Source: Acidimicrobiaceae bacterium
Lineage (GTDB): Bacteria; Actinomycetota; Acidimicrobiia; Acidimicrobiales; RAAP-2
NCBI GenBank assembly: GCA_003132205.1
Contig: PKWY01000047.1
Coordinates: 106,733-169,061, forward strand
DNA length: 62,329 nt
Direction: 5' to 3'
The notes under the pieces are model-generated. The model did no database searches. It was given only the letters and a program-made list of their open reading frames with translations, and was not told where the DNA came from. Positions 43,833-54,028 of this stretch are shown here, piece after piece. Numbering within the stretch: position 1 is the first letter of the stretch; every line of letters begins with the position of its first letter. The translations under genes and the position numbers were made by a program.

Positions 43833-44306
43833 TCAACATGGTTTGTCAATCTGCTTAAGCCACTCGATTGAGAAACGCGCCGAACCAATCGGCTCAATGT
43901 CGTGCGCGAGCTCAGGTGGAATGTAGTGAGACGTCGGCGCACGGAGCGTAATATCGATTCCTGGCGACGTCTGCGCCCTAAAACGCACTTGTCCCTCTTG
44001 AACGTTGAGACGCCCCCAGATGCCACTCGCAATGCGGTGAGACCGTTGTAACCCAGAAGGCATGTCGCTCTCATCCCACACCGGACCTGAACGCACGACG
44101 ACCATGTTTTCGGGCGCCTCACAGCGATCACAGAGCGGGCAGTCGAGCACCGTTCCCAACCAGGCCGATCTCTCCAAGTCGTCCATCACCCACTCCCGCA
44201 TCTGAAAAGGCGGTCTATGGCGAACGTGTTGACCGTGAAGGCATTCGAGCTCGGCGACCCAGTCGCCGTCGTCGTCGCGGTGGAAGCCGCTGATCCTTCG
44301 TTCCAT
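43833..44306 (-). CDS. DUF3565-DUF1971 fusion protein
   Basis: 157 residues. The N-terminal ~70 match DUF3565: MERRISGFHRDDDGDWVAEL, CLHGQHVRHRPPFQMREW, LDCPLCDRCEAP, a likely metal site. The C-terminal ~85 match DUF1971 (YeaR/TehB-type small cupin): SGLQRSHRIASGIWGRLNV and PPELAHDIEPIGSARFSIEW. DUF1971 cupins are linked to tellurite and nitrate stress. ATG 44304-44306 begins the recognisable domain. Divergent from the nitronate monooxygenase. Confidence 0.8.
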   Translation of the reverse strand: MERRISGFHRDDDGDWVAELECLHGQHVRHRPPFQMREWVMDDLERSAWLGTVLDCPLCDRCEAPENMVVVRSGPVWDESDMPSGLQRSHRIASGIWGRLNVQEGQVRFRAQTSPGIDITLRAPTSHYIPPELAHDIEPIGSARFSIEWLKQIDKPC

Positions 44307-44470
44307 CGTCTCAGCGTAACTGTGACGGTCGTCACGTCGCCCCCGGCCCCGCGCCCGCCAACTCAATGATCTGTCAGGACCGGCGACCTTGACTTGCGCT
44401 AGACCCTTAACTAGAAATTCTTCACGACTTCTTCGATTGGAAGGGCCGTCAACGACCACTAGGGGCCACA

Positions 44471-45439
44471 ATGCTCGAAACACCATGGTCCTCCTCGCTA
44501 GGGCTAAAGACGCCGATCCTCAACGCCCCGATGGGTGGTGTGGCGGGCGGCCGTTTGGCGGCGGCGGTCTCCGATGCGGGCGGACTCGGGATGATCGGGG
44601 CTGGATCGACCGGTTCGGTTGAGTTGATCGAGCGAGAGTCGGCCATTCCCCGCGGGGCCGGACTTTCCTTCGGTATCGGCCTCCTCGGCTGGGCAGTCAA
44701 TCAAGAGCCATCTTTGCTCGACGCGGCGATCGAATCCCGGCCCGTGATGATCTCCCTCGGATTCGCGGACGTCGGCCCGTGGGTGGCGCGCGTGCACGAC
44801 GCGGGGATCCTGCTCGCCACCCAGGTCTACGACATCGAAGGGGCGCGAAGGGCCGCGGGTGAAGGAGCCGACGTAATCGTCGCGCGAGGGGCGGAGGGCG
44901 GCGGTCACGGCCTCAACGAGGTCGCCACCCTGCCGCTGCTGCAGGCCCTCCTCGACGAGGTCGACGCGCCCGTTCTCGCCGCCGGAGGAATCGGTTCAGC
45001 GCGAGGACTCGCCGCCGTGCTCGCAGCCGGAGCCTCGGGAGGATGGATCGGGACAGCATTCCTCGTCTGTCCCGAGTCGCTTACGCCAGAAGCCGCCCGC
45101 CCTCGGATCCTTCTCGCCAACGAGACCAGCACGATCTACACGCGCTCCGTCGATGTGGCCATGGGCTACCCGTGGCCGAGCCAGTTCGGCGAACGAGTGT
45201 TGCGCAACGACTTCATCGAGTGCTGGACGGGCGAAGAGGAAAAGTTGGCCGGCGACGATGAGGCGCGCCAAGCATTCTCGAAGGCCAAGAGGGACGGTGA
45301 TTTCGCCCTCGCTGAAATCGATGCGGGACAAGGCGTCGGGCTGCTCAAGAGTGCACGCCCCGCGAGGGAGATCGTAAGGGACTTCAGTGACGGCGCCGCC
45401 GGTCTGCTGAGCCGGTGGACGGCCACGACGCGAACCTGA
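44471..45439 (+). CDS. Nitronate monooxygenase (NPD family)
   Basis: 322-residue FMN-dependent TIM-barrel enzyme that oxidises nitronates such as propionate 3-nitronate. Visible: ILNAPMGGVAGGRLAAAVS (N-terminal FMN loop), VARGAEGGGHGLNEV with the catalytic histidine, and LAAGGIGSARGLAAVLAAGA plus GGWIGTAFL for phosphate binding. AGGGG precedes the ATG. Detoxification role inferred from the family. Confidence 0.88.
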   Translation: MLETPWSSSLGLKTPILNAPMGGVAGGRLAAAVSDAGGLGMIGAGSTGSVELIERESAIPRGAGLSFGIGLLGWAVNQEPSLLDAAIESRPVMISLGFADVGPWVARVHDAGILLATQVYDIEGARRAAGEGADVIVARGAEGGGHGLNEVATLPLLQALLDEVDAPVLAAGGIGSARGLAAVLAAGASGGWIGTAFLVCPESLTPEAARPRILLANETSTIYTRSVDVAMGYPWPSQFGERVLRNDFIECWTGEEEKLAGDDEARQAFSKAKRDGDFALAEIDAGQGVGLLKSARPAREIVRDFSDGAAGLLSRWTATTRT

Positions 45440-45554
45440 GCCTTCGCGAGTTCCTGCACACGTCACGCGAAGCACACGACGGTATCTTCCATCTGGCCGA
45501 AGTCGACGGTTATTGTTGCCCAGTAGAAGACGTCGCAAGGAAGCAGGACCGAAG

Positions 45555-46196
45555 ATGTCTAGTGATCCCGGCGCCAACCAGTCCATTATGGGCGAGCCCG
45601 GTTGGGAGTTCACTCTCTTCGCGGGCGAGCTAAACCGCGGACTCGCCGCCCTCGACGGCGACTACCAGAGCTTCCTCGACGGCGACGTCGATGCCGGTGG
45701 CGACTCGGTGAACGACCCGGTCAACGATCTCGTCCACCGCCTCGCGGTCAGCCGGGCGATTGTCGGACGAATCGGCCGCATCCTGAGTCCCGACGCCACG
45801 TCGGAAGCCTTCGGCTCGCCGGGCCAGTCCGGGAACCCCGATGCCGCTCGGAAGCTCGCAAGATCCATTGTCACCGTCTTCTCGACCATGCTCCAATGGG
45901 GACGCGATGCCCGCAGCGCGGTCGTCGATTCCCAGTGGCAGACCGTCTATGGCGCGCTCGCCAATTTCGCCCGTCAGCCGCTGCGACAGATCAGCGCGTT
46001 CGCCAACGATATCTCGGCCAAAGCGGAGGTGATGCGAGCCGAACTTGAGCAGGGACGTTCGCCGTCTGCTCCTCCGTCCATCGCTCTAGAGATAGCGGTG
46101 GACGCCGGCGATCTCGCGACCCTCAGCAACGTGATCGCCGCCGCCGACGTCGTACCTCGTCCCGCTCGCAAGAAGACGAGATTTCCTCGCAGGTAG
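45555..46196 (+). CDS. Hypothetical alpha-helical protein
   Basis: 213 residues, mostly helical, no signal peptide, ending in a basic tail (RPARKKTRFPRR). The region FSTMLQWGRDARSAVVDSQW is the most distinctive. ATG at 45555 with only a weak AGGAC upstream. Family not recognised. Ends facing proline iminopeptidase. Confidence 0.65.
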   Translation: MSSDPGANQSIMGEPGWEFTLFAGELNRGLAALDGDYQSFLDGDVDAGGDSVNDPVNDLVHRLAVSRAIVGRIGRILSPDATSEAFGSPGQSGNPDAARKLARSIVTVFSTMLQWGRDARSAVVDSQWQTVYGALANFARQPLRQISAFANDISAKAEVMRAELEQGRSPSAPPSIALEIAVDAGDLATLSNVIAAADVVPRPARKKTRFPRR

Positions 46197-46242
46197 CCGC
46201 TCGTCGGCCATCGCGACATCACGTCTGAAGCTTTCAAACAAC

Positions 46243-46269
46243 TGAGGCGACAAGGGGGAACTCGCCTCA
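46243..46269. terminator. 8-bp stem between convergent genes
   Basis: TGAGGCGA (46243-46250) and TCGCCTCA (46262-46269) are exact complements around an 11-base loop, between the convergent stops at 46196 and 46298. Probably a bidirectional terminator; no T-run. Confidence 0.5.
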
Positions 46270-46297
46270 ACGAGGTGAAGCCAGCCGCTTGGCGACT

Positions 46298-47197
46298 TCA
46301 ATCGTGCTGCGTCAGGAACGCTTCGACGACTTCTCGGAACAACTCCGGCTCCTCAACGAACGGCATATGGCTGGACTTCTCGAAGATCTCCCAGCGCACG
46401 TCCTCAATATTGTCGAAGAACGGCTGCACCGTCGCCGGCGTTGCCTCGTCGAAGCGTCCCGACAGCAGCAGGGTCGAAGCGGTTATCAAGGAGACCCGAT
46501 CGACGACGCTCCAGCTACGAAGCGACCCGATGCAGAAGAACTCATTGGGGCCATTCATCGTGTTGTACACGGTGGAGTCCTGGGCCATGAACTCCATGGT
46601 CCTCAGCAACCCGGGTGGGTTGGGCAGTACCCGGCAGACGTGTTCGTCGTAGTACGCCTGCGAGGCCGCGAGGTATTCCGGGTCGTTGACCGTCCCCGCC
46701 GCTTCGTGCCGGTCGAGCGCGTCTTCGACGTCTCGAGGCAGCTCGGCACGCAGGATCTTCGCTTCGCTCGCCCAGAGATCCATCGACGCCGGCGAGTTGC
46801 TCAGTATCAAGCCCTTCAGCCCGCCGGGTCGGCGGATCGCGTGCTCCGCCCCGAGCATGCCGCCCCACGACTGGCCGAGCAGGTGATAGCCGCCGCAAAT
46901 GCTGAGGGCCTCCAAGAGGTTGTCGAGTTCGGCCAGGAACAACTCGACGGTCCAGAAGTCGGCTCCCCTGTCGGGCAGCAGCGTGGAGCGGCCCCCGCCC
47001 AGCTGGTCGTAGTGGATGACCGGCCGGCCAGACTCGGCGATCTGCGCCACGTCAATCAAGTAGTCGTGGGTACAGCCGGGGCCACCGTGCACCACGACGA
47101 GCGGCGTCATGCCCGAACCGAGGTCACCGGTGACCCGGTACCACGTCCGCCACTCGCCGAACGGAATGAAGCCTTCGAGAACGGGTAGTTGATCCAT
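46298..47197 (-). CDS. Proline iminopeptidase-like alpha/beta hydrolase
   Basis: 299 residues. HGGPG oxyanion motif (about 38-42), nucleophile Ser in GQSWGG (about 108), Asp near LSGRFDEATP and His in KSSHMPFVEEPE, the S33 peptidase arrangement that removes N-terminal proline or other small residues. ATG 47195-47197. Cytoplasmic. It is divergent from the MacB-type permease. Confidence 0.88.
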   Translation of the reverse strand: MDQLPVLEGFIPFGEWRTWYRVTGDLGSGMTPLVVVHGGPGCTHDYLIDVAQIAESGRPVIHYDQLGGGRSTLLPDRGADFWTVELFLAELDNLLEALSICGGYHLLGQSWGGMLGAEHAIRRPGGLKGLILSNSPASMDLWASEAKILRAELPRDVEDALDRHEAAGTVNDPEYLAASQAYYDEHVCRVLPNPPGLLRTMEFMAQDSTVYNTMNGPNEFFCIGSLRSWSVVDRVSLITASTLLLSGRFDEATPATVQPFFDNIEDVRWEIFEKSSHMPFVEEPELFREVVEAFLTQHD

Positions 47198-47326
47198 GCA
47201 ACGAGGTTACGTCGCGAAGCCTCGAAGCCATGCGGACCAATTTTTACCCACTTCTTAGTCAACCTTGCAGCGCACTTGCGATTTGGGAATCAAGATCAGC
47301 ACCGGACGCGACCGGAAGGAACTTCA

Positions 47327-48751
47327 GTGAACGCAGTACGACGAGGTATTCGCAACGCCTTTCGAAACGCCATGCGCTCGGTCGGGGTGGTGGTGATCCT
47401 CGCGGTCGCGATCGCGCTCTCGATCTCGATGCTCATCGCGCGCGACGCCGTCACCACCAAGATCGATACGGTGCGCGCCTCCACCGGCAACACCATCACC
47501 GTCTCGCCGAAGGGATTCTTCGGCTTTCAAGGCGGCGGCACGCCGCTCACGACAACCCAGATCAACGGCCTGCTGAACCTCTCCAACGTGACCGCGGTGC
47601 AGGAGTCGCTGAGCGAGCAACTGAAGAGCACCCAAACCTCGCTGACGTCCCCGACGCCCGTTGGCCAGCTGGGCCAGCAGTTCGGTGGTTTCGGGGGCAG
47701 TTCGAGCTCCACCGGCAGCCTTGGCAGCGGTTCGTCCGCCACCACCACGGCATTCTCCATTCCCATCCGCGTGATTGGGACCAACAGCCCCGGCAACGCC
47801 GTCGAGGGTGGAGCCAACGGCGGGGGAACCGAGAAGCTGACCTCGGGCAGCGCCTTCAGCCCCACCTCGAAAGCTGACGTCGCCATTGTCGGCGGCACCC
47901 TCGCCACCAAGAACACGTTGAAGGTCGGCTCCACGTTCAGCGCCTGGGGCACCAAGATCACCGTGGTCGGCATCTTCAACGCCGGCTCCACGTTCACCGA
48001 CTCCAACGTCCTGATGCCCCTCGCCACGGTGCAGAAGCTCGCCTCGGCGACGAACCAGGTCACGTCCGCGACGGTGGTCGTGAACAACATCAACAACGTC
48101 GCGGGTGTGGACAAGGCGATCACCAAGAAGCTCGGCTCCGTCGCCGACGTCACCTCCACGCAAGCGACCGTCGAGGCGCAACTCGCGCCGCTCAACTCAG
48201 TCAAGACCATCTCGACCTACACGTTGGTCGGCTCGGTCATCGGCGCCGCGATCATCCTGCTGCTCTCAATGCTCATGATCGTGCGCGAGCGCCGTCGCGA
48301 GGTCGGCGTCCTGAAGGCCCTCGGCGCGCCGAACCGCTCGATCATCACCCAGTTCATCTCCGAGTCGACGACGTTCACCATCATGGGCGCGATCGTCGGC
48401 TTCATCGCCGGGATCGCGGTAAGCAGTCCGATCACCTCGGCGCTCGTGAGCGCCTCGGGCGGCTCCGCGTCATCGGCCTCGACGAGCGGCTTCGTGCGAC
48501 ACCTCGGAGGTTCCGGCGGGTTCACCGGGGGCTCCAGCGGGTTCACGCCCCCCACGGGCGCGACCCCGGGCGCGGGTGCCTTCCGATTCGGCGGCTTGCA
48601 CAACACCGTGACCCAGCTGCACACGTCGGCCGGATGGTCCACCCTCGGCTTCGCCTTCATCGCCGCGATCGTGATCGCCGCGCTCGGCAGCACGGTCGCC
48701 GCGGCGACCATCGTTCGTATCCGTCCCGCCGAAGTTTTGAGGAGTGAGTAA
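47327..48751 (+). CDS. ABC transporter permease, FtsX/MacB type
   Basis: 474 residues. One N-terminal transmembrane segment (VGVVVILAVAIALSISMLIA), a large extracytoplasmic domain with a Gly/Ser-rich stretch (about 120-150), then three C-terminal segments with the FtsX-domain motif RERRREVGVLKALGAPNRSI. A second Gly/Ser/Phe-rich loop lies between the last two segments. GTG 47327 with GGAAGGA upstream. Stop overlaps the ATPase start (TAATG). Confidence 0.88.
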   Translation: MNAVRRGIRNAFRNAMRSVGVVVILAVAIALSISMLIARDAVTTKIDTVRASTGNTITVSPKGFFGFQGGGTPLTTTQINGLLNLSNVTAVQESLSEQLKSTQTSLTSPTPVGQLGQQFGGFGGSSSSTGSLGSGSSATTTAFSIPIRVIGTNSPGNAVEGGANGGGTEKLTSGSAFSPTSKADVAIVGGTLATKNTLKVGSTFSAWGTKITVVGIFNAGSTFTDSNVLMPLATVQKLASATNQVTSATVVVNNINNVAGVDKAITKKLGSVADVTSTQATVEAQLAPLNSVKTISTYTLVGSVIGAAIILLLSMLMIVRERRREVGVLKALGAPNRSIITQFISESTTFTIMGAIVGFIAGIAVSSPITSALVSASGGSASSASTSGFVRHLGGSGGFTGGSSGFTPPTGATPGAGAFRFGGLHNTVTQLHTSAGWSTLGFAFIAAIVIAALGSTVAAATIVRIRPAEVLRSE

Positions 48752-49425
48752 TGCTGAAGGTAGAGAACCTGGACAAGACGTTTCACACCGGCGCCGGCGA
48801 CGTTCACGCCGTGCAGAACGTGACGTTCAACGCCAACGACGGAGAAGTCGTCGCCATCATCGGGGCCAGCGGAAGCGGCAAGTCGACCCTGCTCTCGCTG
48901 CTCGGCTTGTTGGACGCCCCCGATCGCGGCAGCATCGAGATCGACGGCAACCAGCTCGCGAACCTCGACGCCGCGGGAAGGACCAAGTACCGCTCCACCC
49001 AGGTCGGCTTCGTCTTCCAGCAGTTCAACCTCATCCCGAACCTGAGCGCCAAGGAGAACGTGAAGCTGGCCCTGGAGTTCGCCCACTGGCCCAAGGAGGA
49101 CCGCGAGGCGCGCGCCGAGGCCATGCTCGAGATGGTCGGCCTCGACGCCGGCAAGGCCGACCGGCGTCCGGCCAAGCTGTCGGGCGGCGAGCAGCAGCGC
49201 GTCGCCATCGCCCGCGCGTTCGCGGCGCAGCCCCAGCTCATCCTCGCCGACGAGCCCACGGGAAGCCTGGACAAGTCAACGGGACAGAAGATCATCTCGC
49301 TGCTGCGCGAGGCTGCCTCCCAGCAAAAGGCCACCGTGCTCGTCGTCACCCACGACGAGAAGATCTCCCAGCAGGCTGATCGACGTCTCGAGATCGAAGA
49401 CGGGGTGCTGAAGGAAATCGCCTAG
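48751..49425 (+). CDS. ABC transporter ATP-binding protein, MacB/LolD type
   Basis: 224 residues: Walker A GASGSGKST (about 38-46), QQFNLIPNLSAKENV, signature LSGGEQQRVAIARAF, Walker B LILADEPTGSLD and H-loop VVTHDE. It pairs with the upstream FtsX-type permease, forming a mechanotransmitting exporter or extracellular-enzyme regulator; no partner membrane-fusion protein is present. Confidence 0.93.
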   Translation: MLKVENLDKTFHTGAGDVHAVQNVTFNANDGEVVAIIGASGSGKSTLLSLLGLLDAPDRGSIEIDGNQLANLDAAGRTKYRSTQVGFVFQQFNLIPNLSAKENVKLALEFAHWPKEDREARAEAMLEMVGLDAGKADRRPAKLSGGEQQRVAIARAFAAQPQLILADEPTGSLDKSTGQKIISLLREAASQQKATVLVVTHDEKISQQADRRLEIEDGVLKEIA

Positions 49426-49465
49426 CCAAGCAGTTATTGGCCCTTGGAGTAGCCTCGTATCCTCT

Positions 49466-50545
49466 ATGGCTCTCTCAATTGGAATCGTCGGACTTCCCAA
49501 CGTCGGCAAGTCGACGCTCTTCAACGCCCTCACGAACAACAACGTCCTGGCGGCGAACTACCCCTTCGCGACCATAGAACCCAACGTCGGCGTGGTTTCG
49601 GTTCCCGACCCCCGCCTCGCCAAACTGGCGAAGATCTTCGGCTCGGAGCGCATCCTTCCCGCCTCGGTGACGTTCGTCGACATCGCGGGCATCGTGCGCG
49701 GCGCCTCGGAGGGCGAAGGACTCGGCAACCAGTTCCTCGCCGCAATTCGAGAGTCGAACGCGATCTGCGAGGTCGTGCGGGTCTTCGAGGACGACGACGT
49801 CATCCACATTGAGGGCAAGATCGACCCCGCGGGCGACGTCGAAACCATCGAGACCGAGCTGATCCTCGCCGACCTGCAGACCGTCGAAAAGGCCGCCGCC
49901 CGCCTCGAGCGCGAAGCCAAGCGCGGCGGCGACGCCGCGCTGAAGCTCGCCGAGGTGAAGAAGGCCCAGGCAGCCCTCAACGAGGGACGCGTGATCTCCA
50001 AGGTCGGCAAGGAGCTCGATCACGAGGCGCTCGCCGACCTGCACCTCCTCACCGACAAGCCCTTCATCTACGTCTTCAACGTTGACGAGGAGACGCTCGG
50101 CAACGAGGCGCGCCGCAAGGAACTTGAAGCGTCGGTCGCCCCGGCCGAGTGCGTGATCCTCTGCGCCAAGGTCGAGGCCGAACTGGCTGGGCTCGACGAG
50201 GAAGAGGCGCTCGAACTGCTTCAGTCCTACGGGCAGGAGGAGTCCGGCCTCGCGCTGCTGTCGAGGGTCGGCTTCCACACCCTCGGGCTGCAGACGTTCC
50301 TCACTGCCGGACCGAAGGAGACCCGGGCCTGGACGATCCGCCAGGGTGCCACCGCCCCCGAGGCCGCCGGGGAGATCCACACCGACTTTCAGAAGCACTT
50401 CATCAAGGCCGAGGTCGTCGCCTTCGACGACCTCACGGAGGCGGGCTCCATGGCCGCGGTCCGAGCCGCCGGCAAGGCCCGCATCGAGGGCAAGGACTAC
50501 GTGATGCGCGACGGTGACGTCGTGGAGTTCCGCGTAAACGCCTAA
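49466..50545 (+). CDS. ychF: Obg-like ATPase YchF
   Basis: 359 residues, full length. GTPase-fold with [29 protein letters not shown] and a G4 motif reading NVDE instead of NKxD, which is why the family prefers ATP; C-terminal TGS domain ([20 protein letters not shown]) near 280-355. Ribosome-associated, linked to redox stress in other bacteria. Unrelated neighbours. Confidence 0.95.
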   Translation: MALSIGIVGLPNVGKSTLFNALTNNNVLAANYPFATIEPNVGVVSVPDPRLAKLAKIFGSERILPASVTFVDIAGIVRGASEGEGLGNQFLAAIRESNAICEVVRVFEDDDVIHIEGKIDPAGDVETIETELILADLQTVEKAAARLEREAKRGGDAALKLAEVKKAQAALNEGRVISKVGKELDHEALADLHLLTDKPFIYVFNVDEETLGNEARRKELEASVAPAECVILCAKVEAELAGLDEEEALELLQSYGQEESGLALLSRVGFHTLGLQTFLTAGPKETRAWTIRQGATAPEAAGEIHTDFQKHFIKAEVVAFDDLTEAGSMAAVRAAGKARIEGKDYVMRDGDVVEFRVNA

Positions 50546-50618
50546 CCACTACGATTTAGCCAGGCGTACGCGACAGAGGTCGGCGCCTTCAGACCATTTA
50601 CTACCGCTTAGGAGCATC

Positions 50619-52064
50619 ATGACCTCTGCCGCCTTTGACTACAAGGTTGCTGACCTTTCCCTGGCCGACTACGGTCGAGCCGAAATCACCCTCGCCGAGC
50701 ACGAGATGCCCGGCCTCATGGCCATGCGCGAGGAGTTCGGCGCCGCGAAGCCCCTGGAGGGCGCCCGGATCGCCGGATCGCTGCACATGACCATCCAAAC
50801 CGCGGTGCTGATCGAGACGCTCGTCGAGCTCGGGGCCGACGTTCGTTGGGTGAGTTGCAACATCTTCTCCACCCAGGACCACGCCGCCGCGGCCATTGTC
50901 GTCGGCCCGACCGGCACGCCCGACGGTCCTCGTGGTGTCCCCGTCTTCGCCTGGAAGGGCGAGTCGCTCGAAGAGTACTGGTGGTGCACCGAGCAGCTGC
51001 TGCGCTGGCCGGGCTGTGACGGTCCGACCATGATCCTCGACGACGGGGGCGACGCGACGCTGCTCGTGCACAAGGGACTCGAGTTCGAGCGCGCGGGATT
51101 CGTGCCCGCCCCCGAGAGCGCCGACTCCGAAGAGTACCGAGTGATCCTCGGGCTGCTCAACAAGATCGTCGCCAGCGGCGAGAAGATCTTCGAGCCAATG
51201 GCCAAGGGCATCATCGGCGTCTCCGAGGAGACCACCACCGGCGTCCACCGCCTCTACGAGATGGAGCGCGACGGCGTGCTGCTGTTCCCCGCCATCAACG
51301 TGAACGACGCCGTCACCAAGTCGAAGTTCGACAACAAGTACGGATGCCGCCACTCGCTGATCGACGGGATCAACCGCGCCACCGACACGCTGATTGGCGG
51401 AAAGGTCGCCGTGGTCTGCGGCTACGGCGACGTCGGCAAGGGCTCGGCGGAGTCGCTTCGCGGCCAGGGCGCGCGCGTGATCATCACCGAGATCGACCCG
51501 ATCTGCGCCCTGCAGGCGGCGATGGACGGATTCCAGGTGACCACCCTCGAAGAGGCTCTCCCCTACGCCGACATCATCATCACCGCCACGGGGAACAAGG
51601 ACATCGTGAGCGTCGAGCACATGCAGTCGATGAAGCACCAGGCGATCCTCGGCAACATTGGCCACTTCGACAACGAGATCGACATCGCCGGGCTCGCAGC
51701 GCTCCCCGGCGTCAAGCGCGAGAACATCAAGCCCCAGGTCGACAAGTGGATCATGCCGAGCGGGCGCTCGATCATCCTCTTGTCCGAGGGCCGTCTCTTG
51801 AACCTCGGCAACGCCACCGGGCACCCGAGCTTCGTGATGAGCAACTCCTTCACTAACCAGACCATGGCCCAGATGGAGCTCTTCGTGAACAACGAGCAGT
51901 ACGAGAAGAAGGTGTACGTGCTGCCCAAGTACCTCGACGAGAAGGTCGCCCGTCTCCACCTCGACGCGCTCGGCGTGAAGCTCACCAAGCTCTCGAAGCA
52001 GCAGGCTGACTACATCGGCGTCTCCGTCGAGGGTCCGTTCAAGCCCGACACGTACCGCTACTAG
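50619..52064 (+). CDS. ahcY: Adenosylhomocysteinase
   Basis: 481 residues. Reversibly hydrolyses S-adenosylhomocysteine to adenosine and homocysteine, relieving inhibition of methyltransferases. NAD-binding [18 protein letters not shown] near 267, substrate residues in [32 protein letters not shown] and the C-terminal lysine/tyrosine KPDTYRY. TAGGAGC precedes the ATG. No SAH riboswitch could be recognised in the 73-base leader. A cysteine synthase/CBS-like gene follows. Confidence 0.96.
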   Translation: MTSAAFDYKVADLSLADYGRAEITLAEHEMPGLMAMREEFGAAKPLEGARIAGSLHMTIQTAVLIETLVELGADVRWVSCNIFSTQDHAAAAIVVGPTGTPDGPRGVPVFAWKGESLEEYWWCTEQLLRWPGCDGPTMILDDGGDATLLVHKGLEFERAGFVPAPESADSEEYRVILGLLNKIVASGEKIFEPMAKGIIGVSEETTTGVHRLYEMERDGVLLFPAINVNDAVTKSKFDNKYGCRHSLIDGINRATDTLIGGKVAVVCGYGDVGKGSAESLRGQGARVIITEIDPICALQAAMDGFQVTTLEEALPYADIIITATGNKDIVSVEHMQSMKHQAILGNIGHFDNEIDIAGLAALPGVKRENIKPQVDKWIMPSGRSIILLSEGRLLNLGNATGHPSFVMSNSFTNQTMAQMELFVNNEQYEKKVYVLPKYLDEKVARLHLDALGVKLTKLSKQQADYIGVSVEGPFKPDTYRY

Positions 52065-52076
52065 ACCTCAAGCATT

Positions 52077-52125
52077 CACACGCCAGCAGCCCCCGGGGCA
52101 TTTGCCCGGGGGCTGCTGGCGTGTG
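52077..52125 (+). terminator. 21-bp perfect stem-loop after ahcY
   Basis: 52077-52097 and 52105-52125 are exact complements (21 bp, mostly G/C) around a 7-base loop GCATTTG. It begins 13 bases after the ahcY stop. A very strong terminator-like hairpin, without a T-run. Confidence 0.8.
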
Positions 52126-52276
52126 GCCGTCTGAACCCGTCGTCTCGAGGGTAACGCGCCCGTCGCGCGACGACGGACGAAACGTCGCACCAACCGCCCG
52201 AAAATTTGCCATGATGAGTGAAGAAGGCGAAGCGCGTAGTGAGACCCAACGGTTCACTGCCGAGAGGAGTCTCAAG

Positions 52277-53236
52277 GTGTCGTCATACCGTCACGGATCA
52301 ACCATCCTGGATGCCATCGGGTCGACGCCGCTCATCGAGGTGGACGGCATCATGCTCAAGCTCGAGTACCTGAACCCCTCCGGCTCGATCAAGGCCCGCA
52401 TGGCCCGCTACATCATCGAGCGCGCCGAGCGCGAGGACCTTCTGCGACCGGGCGACACGATCGTCGAGGCGTCGAGCGGCAACACGGGAAACGCGATGAG
52501 CATGGTGGCGGCGGTGAAGGGCTACAAGATGATCGTCGTGATGCCCGAGGGCATGAGTCCGGAGCGGGCGGCCATCTCCACCGCCTTCGGGGCGCAACTC
52601 ATCAACGTCGGGAACTTCCACGTGAACGAGGCGCTCGCCCTCGCGAGCGAGCTCGGCGACCGCAGCGGCTACTTCGCGCCGCACCAGTTCGAATCCGAGT
52701 GGAACGTCGAGGAGAACCGGACGTGGCTCGGTCCCGAGATTCTCGCGCAACTGCCCGAGGGCAGGCCGCCCGACGCATTCATCATGGGCGTCGGCACCGG
52801 CGGGACGCTCATCGGCGTCGGCCAGGCGATGCGCGAGGTGAACCCCAATGTGCTCATCGTCGGCCTCGAGCCGAGCGAGTCGTGCACCATCATGTGCGGC
52901 GACACCGGGCTCCACAAGATCGAGGGGATCGCTGACGGCTTCGTGCCGGCGATCTACCAGCGCCACCGCGAGATCGTCAGCCACGTCGTCTCGGTGCACA
53001 GCGACGACGCGGTCGCCGAGATGCGCCGGCTCGCGCGCGAGCACGGCCTTCTCGTCGGCCCGAGTTCGGGCGCGAACATGGTCGCCGCCCGTCGGCTACT
53101 CGATCGGATCCCCGAGCTGCAAACGGTGGTGACGATCTGCTGCGACGAAGGCGAGAAGTACCTCAGTGAGTACTTCATCCCCGAGGTCAATCCGATCGAC
53201 TACCCCTCGGCGAACGACGTGGTGGCGGACCTCTAG
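52277..53236 (+). CDS. PLP-dependent cysteine synthase / cystathionine beta-synthase-like
   Basis: 319 residues of fold type II. PLP lysine in NPSGSIKARMA (Lys39), SSGNTGNAMSM phosphate loop, GTGGTLIGVG. CysK condenses O-acetylserine with sulfide; CBS uses serine plus homocysteine. No CBS domains are present. Position after ahcY, which releases homocysteine, makes a role in the homocysteine-to-cysteine branch attractive (inference). GAGGAG (52264-52269) sets the start at GTG 52277. Confidence 0.85.
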   Translation: MSSYRHGSTILDAIGSTPLIEVDGIMLKLEYLNPSGSIKARMARYIIERAEREDLLRPGDTIVEASSGNTGNAMSMVAAVKGYKMIVVMPEGMSPERAAISTAFGAQLINVGNFHVNEALALASELGDRSGYFAPHQFESEWNVEENRTWLGPEILAQLPEGRPPDAFIMGVGTGGTLIGVGQAMREVNPNVLIVGLEPSESCTIMCGDTGLHKIEGIADGFVPAIYQRHREIVSHVVSVHSDDAVAEMRRLAREHGLLVGPSSGANMVAARRLLDRIPELQTVVTICCDEGEKYLSEYFIPEVNPIDYPSANDVVADL

Positions 53237-53263
53237 AAGCGTCTCACTTTCGCGCCGGCGTCC

Positions 53264-54028
53264 TCAGAGGGGCGTGACGTACGCGCCGGCGAGGCCGCCG
53301 TCGACGAGGAACGTCGAGGCGGTCATGAACGATGAGTCGTCGCTCGCGAGGAACAGCACCGCGCTCGCGATCTCCTCGGGCTCGGCGAAGCGGCCCATCG
53401 GCACGTGGACGAGGCGTCGAGCGGCCCGCTCGGGATCCTTGGCGAAGAGCTCCTGCAAGAGGGGCGTGTTCACCGGTCCCGGGCACAGCGCGTTGACCCG
53501 GATTCCCTCGCGGGCGAACTGCACGCCGAGCTCGCGGCTCATGGAGAGCACACCGCCCTTCGAGGCGGTGTAGGAGACCTGCGAGGTCGCCGAACCCATC
53601 ACCGCGACGAAGGAAGCCGTGTTGATGATCGATCCGCCGCCGCGCTTCTGCAGGTGGGGAATCCCGTAACGACAGCAGAGGTACACCGAGGTCAGGTTCA
53701 CCTCCTGCACGCGACGCCACGCGTCGAGGCCCGTCGTGAGGATCGAGTCGTCGTCCGCCGGCGAGATGCCCGCGTTGTTGAAGAGGATATCGATCCCGCC
53801 GTAGATGTCCTCGGTGGTCTTGTAGAGGGCTTCGACACTGGCCTCGTTGGCGACGTCAACGTTCACGAACGTGCCGCCGATCTCGGTAGCCGCCTCGATT
53901 CCTTCCTTCTCCGCGAAGTCGGCCACGACGACCCTCGCGCCCTCCGCGGCGAAGCGTCGCGCGGTGGCGCGGCCAATACCGCTCGCGGCCCCGGTGATTA
54001 CTGCGACCTTATTGTCGAGACGACCCAT
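53264..54028 (-). CDS. SDR-family oxidoreductase (amine/alcohol operon)
   Basis: 254 residues. TGAASGIGRA loop with Asp at the end of beta 2 (VVVADF), suggesting NAD; NNAGIS; YTASK (Tyr/Lys near 152); C-terminal FLVDGG. Start chosen at the second of two adjacent ATGs (54026-54028) because GGAGG at 54034-54038 is then suitably spaced. Third gene of a minus-strand operon with GS-like and ALDH genes, all overlapping or touching. Likely oxidises an alcohol intermediate. Confidence 0.88.
   Translation of the reverse strand: MGRLDNKVAVITGAASGIGRATARRFAAEGARVVVADFAEKEGIEAATEIGGTFVNVDVANEASVEALYKTTEDIYGGIDILFNNAGISPADDDSILTTGLDAWRRVQEVNLTSVYLCCRYGIPHLQKRGGGSIINTASFVAVMGSATSQVSYTASKGGVLSMSRELGVQFAREGIRVNALCPGPVNTPLLQELFAKDPERAARRLVHVPMGRFAEPEEIASAVLFLASDDSSFMTASTFLVDGGLAGAYVTPL

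Noticed and set aside
50546..50618. SAH or SAM riboswitch upstream of ahcY
   Set aside because: The 73-base leader shows no recognisable conserved core or pseudoknot pattern.
50601..51959. 452-residue minus-strand frame over ahcY
   Set aside because: Shadow of a highly conserved gene; composition typical of high-GC antisense frames.
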